A DNA stretch of 64,000 bases, from the NCBI RefSeq assembly GCF_020283565.1, contig NC_060063.1, positions 868,001 through 932,000 on the forward strand, given 5' to 3'. The notes beneath the pieces are model-generated. The model saw only the letters and a program-made list of their open reading frames with translations. It searched no databases and was not told where the DNA came from. Shown here one piece after another: positions 44,701-53,800 of the stretch (its first letter is position 1; every line of letters starts with the position of its first letter). This DNA comes from Trifolium pratense (taxonomy: Eukaryota; Streptophyta; Magnoliopsida; Fabales; Fabaceae). Made by a program: the position numbers and the translations under genes.

Positions 44701-47700
44701 TTTACAGCTTTTTCAGCAGCCTCCGCTTTTTCGGGAGACTGCCTACGCCTACGTTGCACTACGGCACTAGCAAGTGGGTCGACAGTAAGTTGATGACAAG
44801 CGATGTTTGGATCCAGCCCGGGCATGTCGGCAGCGTGCCATGCGAACAAATCAGCATTTTCTCTAAGGCAGGCTTTCAGCTGCTTCCTCGCCAACTCGGG
44901 GAGCCCTGTCCCAATCTTGACTCCCTTTTCTGGATCCTCGCCGAACTGGACTATCTCGAAGTCTCCATCTGGAACGGGGCGATGATGCTCTTTGCTCGCC
45001 TCATCGTCCTCCTTCTCCTCTTTCCTCAGCTTTTTCTCCTCCTTATGTTCTTTCTTGGAGGTGCGGCTGTCAAGATCAACAGAGCTCACACTTGGACCGG
45101 GCAGACTTGGTGGCGCTTCCGGGGATGGCTTTGGTGGTGTTTTCGAGGAAGGCTTTGGCTTCTTTGGTTCCGGAGCTTTGCCAATGAAGTTGTTGCCTTT
45201 GGATGCTGCGTCAAAGCACCTCCTCGCGGCTTCAATGTCCCCGTGTAACGTAGCGACCTGCCCCTTATGAGTGTAATACTTCATCTTCAGGTGGGAGGTG
45301 GAGGGGACAGCGATCAGGTCTGCTATGGCCGTCCTGCCGATGATGCACTGGTAGAGGCAGGGGCAGTCTACGACCAGAAATTTGACCCTGATCGACTTGC
45401 CAGTTTCCTCGGAGCCGAAAGTGACTATGAGGTCGACATAGCCCCAAGGCCTAGTGGTTGCCCCGTTGAATCCTGTGAGATCTGAGCCTAAGTACGGGGT
45501 GAGGTGTGTCTCGTCCAGCTGTAGGGTTCTGAACAAACTGGCGTACATAATGTCGCAGGAGCTCCCCGGATCGATGAGGACCCGACGAACGTCCATGTTG
45601 GCCATGTCTGCCCGGACGAGGAGGGGGATTTGGAAATTGGCTGTCCCACCGGGCAGCTCTTCTCGATAGAAGGCTAAAGGCATTGATCGCCCCTTCGCCT
45701 TGTCCAGCGTTGCGTTCATATTCGAGGACGTGTTGATGAGATCCTCGAATTTTCTTTTTATTGATCCGACGGTGTGCTTGTCCATGTGACCACCGGATAT
45801 GACGAATGAGTCAGTGAAGTAGTCCCACGTGCTAAGCGTAGGACCAGTATAGGTGTCCCCAAAATTGCTGGGGATAGTAAAATCTTCTAGTCGGGATATG
45901 CTCATAGCTATTTGCTTGGCGTTGTTCTGCCCGGCTGGTTGTGGAAGTTCCTCCTCGACCGAGCTTGTCTCCGCGGCCTCTGGTCGAGGGTCATTGTTTC
46001 TTTTGACGAACTCCCTCAGGTGTCCGCTCCTTATCATAATTTCAATAGCATCCTTCAGCTGGATGCAGTCGTCGGTCCTGTGACCATAACTCTTGTGGTA
46101 TCTGCAATACCTATTTTTGTCTTGGCCAGGCTTCAGAGGGGTTGGTTTTGGTTGTTTCACACCTGCTCTGTTGAACTCGGAGATGTGAACTGCAGCAAAT
46201 ATTTCTCCCCGAGATTTGATGAGGGGGGTGTAAGTGCTGAATGCGCTTGGAGGGCTACGAGACTCTCGTCTTTCGCCCCTCCTTCTGTCTCTGCCCCTCT
46301 CGCCACCCCTGTCGCCGCCTCTGTCGTTTCCTCTGTCGCCGCCCCTATCATCGTTCCTATGGGAGGACACGCGGGCAGGGTGGCTGCTTCCAGGTCGGGC
46401 AAGTCGGGCGACATCAGCTGCCTGGACTTCCTCGTACTCAATGTATTTTTGAGCTTTTAGGAGGAGGTCGTCCCAGGTGGGTGGTTTTTCTATGCCCACA
46501 GCCTTGGCAAAATCGCTGCCCGGGCGAAGGCCCCTCTGCAGCAAGTACTTCTTCATGTCGTCGGTTGTTTCGACCTGCACAGCCTCTTTATTGAACCTCT
46601 CGACGAAATTGCGGAGAGTTTCTTCCTCGGCTTGGTATATAGCCTCCAAGGCGTGCACAGTTTTCGGGTGCTTGCGGGAAGCAGTGAAGTGTCTACAGAA
46701 CTGGTCTGTAAGGTGCTTCCACGAGTAGATAGATTGAGGGGGCAGGCTTTGGTACCATGCCATCGCTCCCTTCCTCAGCGTGGTCGGAAAAAGTCTGCAC
46801 CTGATGGCACCGCTAATATTCCTGAAATCCAGGTTAGCGTTGACATTAGCTATGTGATCGTCGGGGTCGGTCAAACCATCGTACGCGGGGAGCGTAGGAG
46901 GTCTCTCGAAGCCCTTTGGAACACGCTTCCTCAGAATGTCTGCGGACAGGGGGCATCGGGGATCACCCTCGTCACTTCCGTTAGGAGAATGGTCCTCGGA
47001 AGACCGGGGAGAATAATCGCCGGGCATGGGCGTTGGACTGCGAGATTTGCGAGGACGATAGCTGCCTGACGCGCCATGCTTGGCCATGTTTGCCAACCCT
47101 TGAGGTGAATGGCGGCGTGGAGCTTCGTGTTTCCCTTTCTTGCCCGGGGAGAGCCTGCCCTCGCGATGTGGAGGAGTGCGATCCCTCTTCCGAGGAGTAA
47201 CTTCGACCCTCTCTAGGTCGGGGCGTCGATGTTTGACGGCCGCCGGACGGGGAGGGGAAGGAGTAGCCTGGTGTCTCCGCGGGGGAGAGTTGGTCTTTTT
47301 ACGGCGCCGGCCTCTTTCCAGCGTGGCGATTCTTTCGCTCTGTTCGTCTAGTCGACGGCCTTGAGCCTGCATGGCCTCCGTTGTTTGTTTTAGAGCAGCG
47401 ATCAAGGTCGTGATCTCGGAATTGGCCAAGATGGCGGGCTGTCCAGCGTTGTTTGCCGGAGTTTCTTGTTTCAATTGCGGGCGTTTGCCCATCCGACGAT
47501 CGGTTAGGTTCTCGACGTCTTCTTCATCGGAAGAGAGTGAGGTTTCCCGTCCGTCGCGGGAGTCGGTTTCTGGACCGCGTGTTCCGGTGGTATCGTCACG
47601 CACCGGTGATAGGACGGTATTATGCTGCGGCGGCGGAGAGGGTGGAACGTTGAGCACGTTCTCGTCGCCGGTATTGGTGTTGAGTTGCTGTGATGAACTA

Positions 47701-47705
47701 GCCAT
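41775..47705 (-). CDS. gag-pol polyprotein of Tat-type Ty3/gypsy retrotransposon
   Basis: One uninterrupted frame of 1976 codons. In order: Ser/Arg/Pro-rich basic N-terminus (1-250); gag core about 255-425 (AMAWYQSLPPQSIYSWKHL, LRNFVERFN); Arg/Gly-Asp repeats (450-480); a zinc-knuckle variant CRYHKSYGHRTDDC (534-547); aspartic protease with LIDPGSS (710-716; D-P-G where D-S/T/G-G is usual); Lys/Glu linker (840-910); reverse transcriptase about 985-1200 with YMDD at 1134-1137; first RNase H about 1275-1400; second RNase H-like domain about 1410-1535 (IFVDGASS, IFTDSQL); integrase with its HHCC finger (about 1636-1677) and D1704, D1764, E1801; C-terminal tail ending at 1976. All catalytic motifs appear intact, so the protein is likely functional. 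The ATG at 47703-47705 lies 93 bp inside the 5' LTR border, leaving a very short leader. Confidence 0.93.
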   Translation of the reverse strand: MASSSQQLNTNTGDENVLNVPPSPPPQHNTVLSPVRDDTTGTRGPETDSRDGRETSLSSDEEDVENLTDRRMGKRPQLKQETPANNAGQPAILANSEITTLIAALKQTTEAMQAQGRRLDEQSERIATLERGRRRKKTNSPPRRHQATPSPPRPAAVKHRRPDLERVEVTPRKRDRTPPHREGRLSPGKKGKHEAPRRHSPQGLANMAKHGASGSYRPRKSRSPTPMPGDYSPRSSEDHSPNGSDEGDPRCPLSADILRKRVPKGFERPPTLPAYDGLTDPDDHIANVNANLDFRNISGAIRCRLFPTTLRKGAMAWYQSLPPQSIYSWKHLTDQFCRHFTASRKHPKTVHALEAIYQAEEETLRNFVERFNKEAVQVETTDDMKKYLLQRGLRPGSDFAKAVGIEKPPTWDDLLLKAQKYIEYEEVQAADVARLARPGSSHPARVSSHRNDDRGGDRGNDRGGDRGGERGRDRRRGERRESRSPPSAFSTYTPLIKSRGEIFAAVHISEFNRAGVKQPKPTPLKPGQDKNRYCRYHKSYGHRTDDCIQLKDAIEIMIRSGHLREFVKRNNDPRPEAAETSSVEEELPQPAGQNNAKQIAMSISRLEDFTIPSNFGDTYTGPTLSTWDYFTDSFVISGGHMDKHTVGSIKRKFEDLINTSSNMNATLDKAKGRSMPLAFYREELPGGTANFQIPLLVRADMANMDVRRVLIDPGSSCDIMYASLFRTLQLDETHLTPYLGSDLTGFNGATTRPWGYVDLIVTFGSEETGKSIRVKFLVVDCPCLYQCIIGRTAIADLIAVPSTSHLKMKYYTHKGQVATLHGDIEAARRCFDAASKGNNFIGKAPEPKKPKPSSKTPPKPSPEAPPSLPGPSVSSVDLDSRTSKKEHKEEKKLRKEEKEDDEASKEHHRPVPDGDFEIVQFGEDPEKGVKIGTGLPELARKQLKACLRENADLFAWHAADMPGLDPNIACHQLTVDPLASAVVQRRRRQSPEKAEAAEKAVKDLLEANFISEARYTTWLSNVVLVKKSNGKWRMCVDYTDLNRACPKDSYPLPCIDKLVDNSSGFKLLSFMDAYSGYNQIPMAVADRGKTAFMTESGNYYYNVMPFGLKNAGATYQRMMNKVFRGEIGDMLEVYMDDMIVKSHEEIDHTAHLRKVFEQARKHNMRFNPEKCTFGVRAGKFLGFYLTERRIEANPDKCRAFTELPTPNNKKSIQTLNGMLTSLSRFVAKSAQHALPLFKLLRKEAVFEWTDECEQALQHLKKALSEPPVLSRPDVEEVLYIYLSVASEAVSAALVRETMEGQKPVYFASKALQGPELRYTQIEKVALALINAARRLRHYFLAHTIVVRTDQPIKSLLGRPDMAGRMLKWSLELSEFDIRYESRKALKSQVLADFVAEMTSPSSTTSEADKWTIFVDGASSATGAGAGIILENENGIIIEVSLALSFPTSNNQAEYEAFLAGLRLAEDMEAKEIKIFTDSQLVASQVLGEYQAKNDNLSEYLALVKEKITKFESVEVQHVPREHNKRADIMSKLASTKKKGGNKSFIQEILPRPSIEKTTNVLDINVIGDKNCWMTPVYNFLANGTLPDNQKEAAIIRRRACAYVILDRKLYIRGFSIPLLKCIDEETVDYILREVHEGINAQHLGGRSLARKALRAGYYWPTMQQDAKDHVKKCDKCQRHGDMHLAPPHELKSLSSPWPFAWWGMDILGPFTKGLHQNKFLIVAVDYFTKWVEAEPLSDITSFRILRFFKRDVLCRFGILQAVVTDNGTQFTDKGFQDFLAALGTKQHFTSVEHPQTNGQAEAANRVILRGLRRRLDQNKKKWVEELESVLWAYRTTPHSTTGETPFRMVYGTEAVIPVEVGEPSRRTEQPLEEEMNDEALREELDLVEEIRTGASLREATLKQKIAARHDVKVIKREFEVGSLVLRRNAKDSQDGKLAANWEGPYRVINKTENGAYYLEDLRGKKLPRPWNAQKLK

Positions 47706-47779
47706 GGTGAAAGTTGTTGAGAGAATCAGTTTTGATCTTTGTTTCTTTATGAAAGACTAAAGAAGGGGAGGAACTCAGT

Positions 47780-47797
47780 TCCCACAGACGGCGCCAC
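47780..47797 (-). other. Primer-binding site
   Basis: On the minus strand, one base after the 5' LTR, TGGCGCCGTCTGTGGGAA. The first nine bases (TGGCGCCGT) complement the CCA end of plant tRNA-Asp; the rest does not match well. It is not the tRNA-iMet type (TGGTATCAGAGC). Confidence 0.65.
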
Positions 47798-48371
47798 TGA
47801 TCCAACCTGATGATCAGAAAGGTTGAGGCCGGTCCGTTGAGCAAGCTTCCACACCAAAAGGGGGTTTGTACCTGCAGGTGCTCCGATGCCTAAGTCAGCA
47901 AAGAGAACAAGAGAGATACAAGAGAAGAGAGAGAAAGTAGAATGCAGAATGATTCAGAATACCTGGCTCTCCTGTCTAGGAGAGCTTATATAGTGCCCCC
48001 AGCGCTGGGCCAAAGGTTGGTCTATTGGGCCGGGATAACCGGCCCAATAGACTCAACTGCCAAGATAGTCCCCGTATCGTAGGGGAAGGCCGTTATTTGC
48101 CTCTATCTTGGTTGGAGCCGTTCCTCTATTCGCGGGTAAGGGATAGGCTCCGTGACAGCTGTGGCTGGATAGAGGAGCACGTGCTAAACGTGCTGCTTAG
48201 CTGTTAAGCTACAATGGAATGGATACGAGCACGTATTTAACGTGCTGCTTACCCATTATGTCGAGCAGGGCACGTCATTGGCTGACGTGTCGGGGAGGTC
48301 TCCCCTTAGTGGGCTGTGCCCCAAATGTCGGGCAGAAGGGATTGGGCCAGCCCTTGGCCCAGTCCAGAACA
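47798..48371 (-). repeat. 5' LTR (right copy)
   Basis: 574 bp, four differences from the left copy (47859, 48089, 48125, 48213). The sense promoter should be the TATATAAG box on the minus strand at 47985-47992. Confidence 0.95.
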
Positions 48372-48780
48372 ATTATTAATAAACCAATCTCTGCATAAGA
48401 TGAATAGAGGCCGGAAAAAGCGGAACTACAAAACAAGGCGCTGTATATAAGCGGAACACCAATGAAGAAAGCTAAAAACAGACACCATCTAGAAAATGTT
48501 CACTTCTAATCTCATTCTTAGAAGGATCCTCAATCCATACCACCAAAGAGACCAACAACCCGACCCTTAAAGATGCCAATAGACTCTAACTCTCGATCTC
48601 GAATAAAAAGTGATCGACCCATCAGAATAAAAAATGCAGCTCCACGAGCCAAAAATTGACGTGGCAATGGTAGAATGAAAACTTAAGCAGATAAGTCTCA
48701 GCTTGCAGTCCGCCTCCAAACAGGCAACACTGACGCGGAAGAAGTCAACCAGATACAAAAAAACTTGCAAATCCCACATA

Positions 48781-49253
48781 TATACTAATATAATGAAGCA
48801 TTTGTGCTAAAGTGATTAATTAATTTAATTAAGTAGTTGAACTCAATAAAGTAATGAACTTCTATTAATTTTAAGGACAAATCATTCAGAAAAATTTGTG
48901 TTCTATTATTGGAGAATAATTATTGGCTATATATATATATATATATATAATTTCTAGATAGTTATCCTAATGCTTATCTAAATCCTAATCCACTTATATC
49001 AATCAATTTTTTTTTTTCAATTAGCCATGTCATCCAATACATCTAATTCAACCACTCTATCATGCCACATCACTTCATATTTCTCTCTAAAACTCAATTT
49101 AGTAGTTAATTTAATTCTTGCTCCTCTTCCAATGCCTACCAATCAATATTTATGTATCAGTTTCATTTTCCTTTTCATATTGCACCATTTATATGCATTA
49201 TCTTTTCATATGCTCTTTTCAAGTTTTTTCCCTTAAATGTGTCTATCCGTTAC

Positions 49254-49339
<86 letters not shown>

Positions 49340-50836
49340 CTTCATTTATGCAACTTTTATGCTTCTCTCCATTTGTCCAAATTATGTGATTATTTGTTAC
49401 CATTGTTTTGTAATATTTCCTTTTTGCAGATGATGGGTGACCATCATTCTTCTTCATAATTTTTGTTTTAATCTCTTTATTTTAGTGGTTTTGGTATTTT
49501 TGTGATGATTACACCCATGGATTTTTTTCAAAACTAAATACTTCGCATTAATTTGTGTCATTTCTCTGTTCATATGATTCATCCTCTTTTACGAATCTGC
49601 AGATCTTTTGTGAGGAGTAATTCAAATTAGCATTCCTATGGTAATTCTAAACCGACATAATTATCTATTATATCCATGTATCATTTAAATGTGTCATTTT
49701 AATTTTAATTTTTTTGTCAATTAAGTGATCTTCTATACTAACTTCCAAATAATTCAAGGTGTGAGTCAGATTACCGATTCCGTTGTTGTTCCTTTGGCCG
49801 ATGATTTAATGCAAACACAAAGAATGACTATTGAGGAGTTCATCAAATCCCCTATTTATAGATTTATAAAACTAGATGCTCTAATTAATTATAAATTTGA
49901 TATTTTTATTTGTGGACTAATTAAGCGAAAACACTTCAACCATGCTATGATTGGAGTTTGAATCTCTGATTCTCTATTTTATTATTTTAATAATATTTAT
50001 TGTTTCAATTTCTCCAATTATAATATAAAACAACGCATCACACTCGTACATCCCACGGATAAGGGTCTAGTTTTATTTATCTTTCAACAGACCTTCAAAT
50101 TGATAGAGTCTCTTCATCTGAAAATTGGATGGTTAACACACTGTTCAGTGTAAACACACACAAAAAAGAAGTTATTAATAAATTTCAATTAAGGATGAAT
50201 AATTCAATAGTACCTAAATTCGAATCATAATTGAACAAAACATTAATCAGACTTTACTAACTTTTTCGACGACCTCGTGATTACTAGGAGTCATTTCTCA
50301 TGAAAACAAAAGAGTTAATATACAAAAAAATAATACTAATATAATTCATTATAAAATTTAGTGAACTATAAGTAAGATCTTCAAATTCCAATCCATACCT
50401 AACTACTCTACCTTATTTAAATGTCATTTAAAAAATGAGGTAATTGAAATAGTATTTAGAGTAAATGCAACACAATAAATCTTGTCTTTATCAAAAGAAT
50501 TTCAGATGTTAATCTCACTCAACAGTTCTAAATAACAATTATATAGTACTAGTTTTTGACCTGTTATATGTGTCAGTCACTACCATACTATAAAAAAAAT
50601 ATCAAAAAATTGGAAGAACAAAATGTCACGGGACTGAAAAACTGTGTTATTTGTCATTTTCCAACATGTTTTGAATTGTCTCTTAATTGAGTTTTGTTTG
50701 TTTCATAATGTCACAAACACAAGTGTGACATAATCCCTTTTGTGAACTCTTCTTATCTTTGTTGCTTTTAAAAGCATTGTTGTTTTTTGTTTTCATAACT
50801 TCAACTTTTGTTGATTTTTTCCTCTTAATCAGTAAC
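48781..50836. other. Upstream region of ABI-like gene, no gene seen
   Basis: AT-rich. It holds a long (TA)n run (listed separately), a second short (TA) run at 48930-48949, and short open frames without recognisable content. The ABI-like promoter must lie at its right end but no TATA box stands out. Confidence 0.4.
49255..49337. repeat. (TA)n microsatellite, about 41 units
   Basis: An uninterrupted alternating T/A run of more than 80 bp. It is expected to be highly variable in length between individuals. Confidence 0.95.
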
Positions 50837-53800
50837 ATGGATGTAAGTTTTAAGTCATTTTCCTTTGAAAAATCAGAAGCTGAGCCAGAAGTTGAAGAAA
50901 ACATGCACTTTCTTAAGTCTCTTCAGGTTTATATCATTTTTTTTTCTGTGTGAATTTTTCATCTTTTGGTTATCTTTTTTATGAAATTTTCTAAACTTTA
51001 TAGTATTTTATACATTTTTGTTGTTGTTGTGAAGTTTTAATCTTTTGGTTATGGTTTTTGTAGGAGCTTAAAGAATTGAGGTCTCAGCTTCATTATGCTG
51101 CTGATTACTGTGAAACAACATTTGTGGAAAGTGAAAAGAAGAGAGAGTAAGTTTTGTAAACTTACCATATAATCATCTTAGATAGTTATTACAGTTAACA
51201 GTCTCACATCGGTTGATTAAGTGTTCATATACTAGAGGCAATCCTCACCTTACAAGCCGGTTTGTAAGGATGAGTTAGACCCAATACCCAACTCTAAGAT
51301 GGTATCAGAGCCTCTCCACGATCAGTTGGACCACCTGTTATCAGGTTTCCGCTATCGGGCCACCTACCGTTTATATCCACGCACCAAGCCCAATAGTGCT
51401 GGGCGTGAGGAGGGGGTGTTAAGAGTCCCACATCGGTTGAAAGATGGCCTGATTAAGTGTTCATATACTAGAGGCAATCCTCACCTTACAAGCCGGTTTT
51501 GTAAGGATGAGTTAGGCCCAATACCCAACTCTAAGGATTACTGTTATTTTATATCAGAAAAATGTGAATGTTATTTTCAGCTTTTAGCTTCAAATTTAGT
51601 TGTTAATTAGCTGAATTTAGCTAACATGTTCTTTTGTTTTCCTTGATTTTCATTTATTTTTTATATTTTTTGGTTATTTTCTTAGATATCTTGAAAGGTT
51701 CAGAGCCATGTCAGGACATATTTGGACTTGAAAGCTCATTTCTCAATTCTTGTTTTGGGTCTATAATTGTACATTTTGTGTAGTAGGGACCACTCACCAA
51801 TAAGGTCAGGTCACTATTGGTGCATTGGCATAACCCAAAAATCAATTAATCTAAATCATCTTGAGTTAATTAAATGATTAACAAAGTTTTTCTCTTGATT
51901 ATTACATTAATTCAAGATTGATTGAGAGAAATATCTGTAAGACCAAATTCAACTGAAAAATGTCTGTGTGTTTTTACAAGTGTGATCCTAGTTTTGTCTA
52001 TAAACCAAAACTAATATGAATAAGTTTTATATATTGTTCAAACTTGATGATCATAGTTGGAATCTGGATCGGGTGCAGTCAATATGATTGTGCAGTCGTG
52101 CAGTTAGATTTTAATGATTGATTAAGATCAGACAGTCCTGTTTTAAAGACAATATTTTTTAGATTATTGAATGAAATTTAAATGTTTTGTTTTTAGACCG
52201 TCCGATCTTAATCATACGGCTAAAAACTCTATGACTCATGTAATCCATATTAATCATTGTTGTGATTATAGAATCTCACATAATTTTCTTGGAAAACAAA
52301 TCATGCTAAACTAAAAAAGGTTTAGCTTTTGTGTCCTTTTTACCAACTTTTTAATTTATTGCTCTTTCTAACTTTAGTGTAAAAGTGATTAAGTTTGTTT
52401 GTATGTTATTTGGACATGTTGGCCCAAAAATCAATTAATCTAAATCATCTTGAGTTAATTAAATGATTAACAAAGTTTTTCTCTTGATTATTACATTAAT
52501 TCAACGATTGATTGAGAGAAATATCTGTAAGACCAAATTCAATTAAAAAATATTAATTTTGTTAGGTTAGACACCTTCATTTAAATTTGAATCTTGAGAA
52601 CTCGCGGTTGTCTGCGTGAGTTTCTGCTGGTGATCTAATTTTGTCTATAAACTAAAACTAATATGAACAAGTTTTATATATTGTTCAAACTTGATGATCA
52701 TAGTTGTGATTATAGAATCTCACATAATTTTCTTGGAAACCAAATCATGCTACTAAAAGGTTTATAGCTTGTGTCCTTTTTACCAATTTTTTTATTTATT
52801 GCTCTTTCTAACTTTAGTGTAAAAGTGATTAAATTTGTTTGTTTGTTATTTGGACATGTTGGCCCGTGACATTAAAATTTGTACATTTTTTTTTGTTGAC
52901 AGTAATTAAAATTTGTACATCTTATGTTGCAGTGTGATGGAAAATACAAAAGAATACATATGTAGGGCAATGGTCACTGTGGTTGATCATCTTGGAAATG
53001 TATCCTCTAATCTTGAAGGACTTATTTCTCACACAAATGCATTTTCTGATGCTGAAATAAGAATTCAATGCCTCAAACAAGTTAGTGCTTTTACTTGCAC
53101 AAATGCACTTATTTGCACAACACAACTATATGTTATATCATTAGTACCTCACTAATTTGAAATAATATTATCTTTGTTTTTCTGGTTAATTTATCTTTCT
53201 TTTTAAATTAACTTTTTAGTAGAGGTGGATATATAGGTTATGCTAGACTTTGAAATATTTGTGTTCCTTCTACTTTAAAAATGTTAGGTCCGACTCCGAG
53301 TCTAACTAATTATCTGTTATAAGTTAATTTTGAAAGTCTGATCTGACCTGATATTTTTAAAAACGTGACAAAGCTCGAAAGTTCGTTAAAAACCTAATTC
53401 ACTATTTCTTTCAAAAAAGTCTACACCACTCATCACATGGTAAGTGGTATGGTTTTGTAAATAGACTAATAACCTACTTCACTATATGACAGTATGTTTA
53501 AATTATATATATAAAATGTTAATAAATTTATGATTTAATACAAAATACAAAATTTAATAAATTACCTATATCCGTAAAAGACTTTTAGGTGGTCGATAGT
53601 CTGACATTTTTAGCTGAATAGAATTCTAAACTAGTCCTCATACTGTCTATTTTAGAAAAGGTCGTAAACCTGCGTAGATTAGACTGTAGACCTCTAGTGA
53701 TCGATCTGACATATTCTCACCTCTACCATAAAAATATGCAAAGCTGATATAAGATGATGTTTTTTGACAGAAACTTTTGTCATGTGAACAATATGCTGAT

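Larger units (their letters stand above)
36578..48371 (-). mobile_element. Ty3/gypsy LTR retrotransposon of the Tat type, nearly intact, with antisense gene
   Basis: The element is 11,794 bp, flanked by a perfect ATTAT target duplication (36573-36577 and 48372-48376). Its sense strand is minus, so the right LTR is the 5' LTR. Structure in sense order: 5' LTR, primer-binding site, one gag-pol frame, a 4.6-kb region that carries a gene on the opposite strand, a purine tract, and 3' LTR. Two RNase H-like domains in a row in pol and an extra antisense gene are traits of the plant Tat lineage (Grande, Retand, RIRE2 and Ogre relatives). The LTRs differ at 4 of 574 positions, so insertion is recent: about 0.3-0.5 million years with commonly used plant rates. 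Confidence 0.93.
36553..48780 (-). repeat. Older LINE tail split by the LTR retrotransposon
   Basis: The piece AACGGCAAATATATTATTAT (36558-36577) before the LTR element and the piece after it (48372-48780, ATTATTAATAAACCAATCTC onward) join into the same LINE-tail sequence as at 34833-35530, sharing TATATAAGCGGAACA, TCTAATCTCATTCTTAGAA and CCATACCACC. The younger element therefore landed inside an older LINE remnant. Only the two flanks belong to this feature; the interior is the LTR element. Confidence 0.6.

Noticed and set aside
44754..46460. Long plus-strand open frames (44754-45248, 45912-46460) opposite gag-pol
   Set aside because: They lie wholly within the well-supported minus-strand polyprotein and have no recognisable content; they are shadow frames of a GC-richer coding region, unlike the antisense gene at 38940-41030, which lies beyond the pol stop.
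49118..49459. Open frames of repeating Tyr-Ile
   Set aside because: They are translations of the (TA)n microsatellite.
49725..49961. Possible small gene upstream of the ABI-like gene (78 codons)
   Set aside because: The frame starts in AT-rich DNA, has no family resemblance, and ends in low-complexity sequence; not enough to call.
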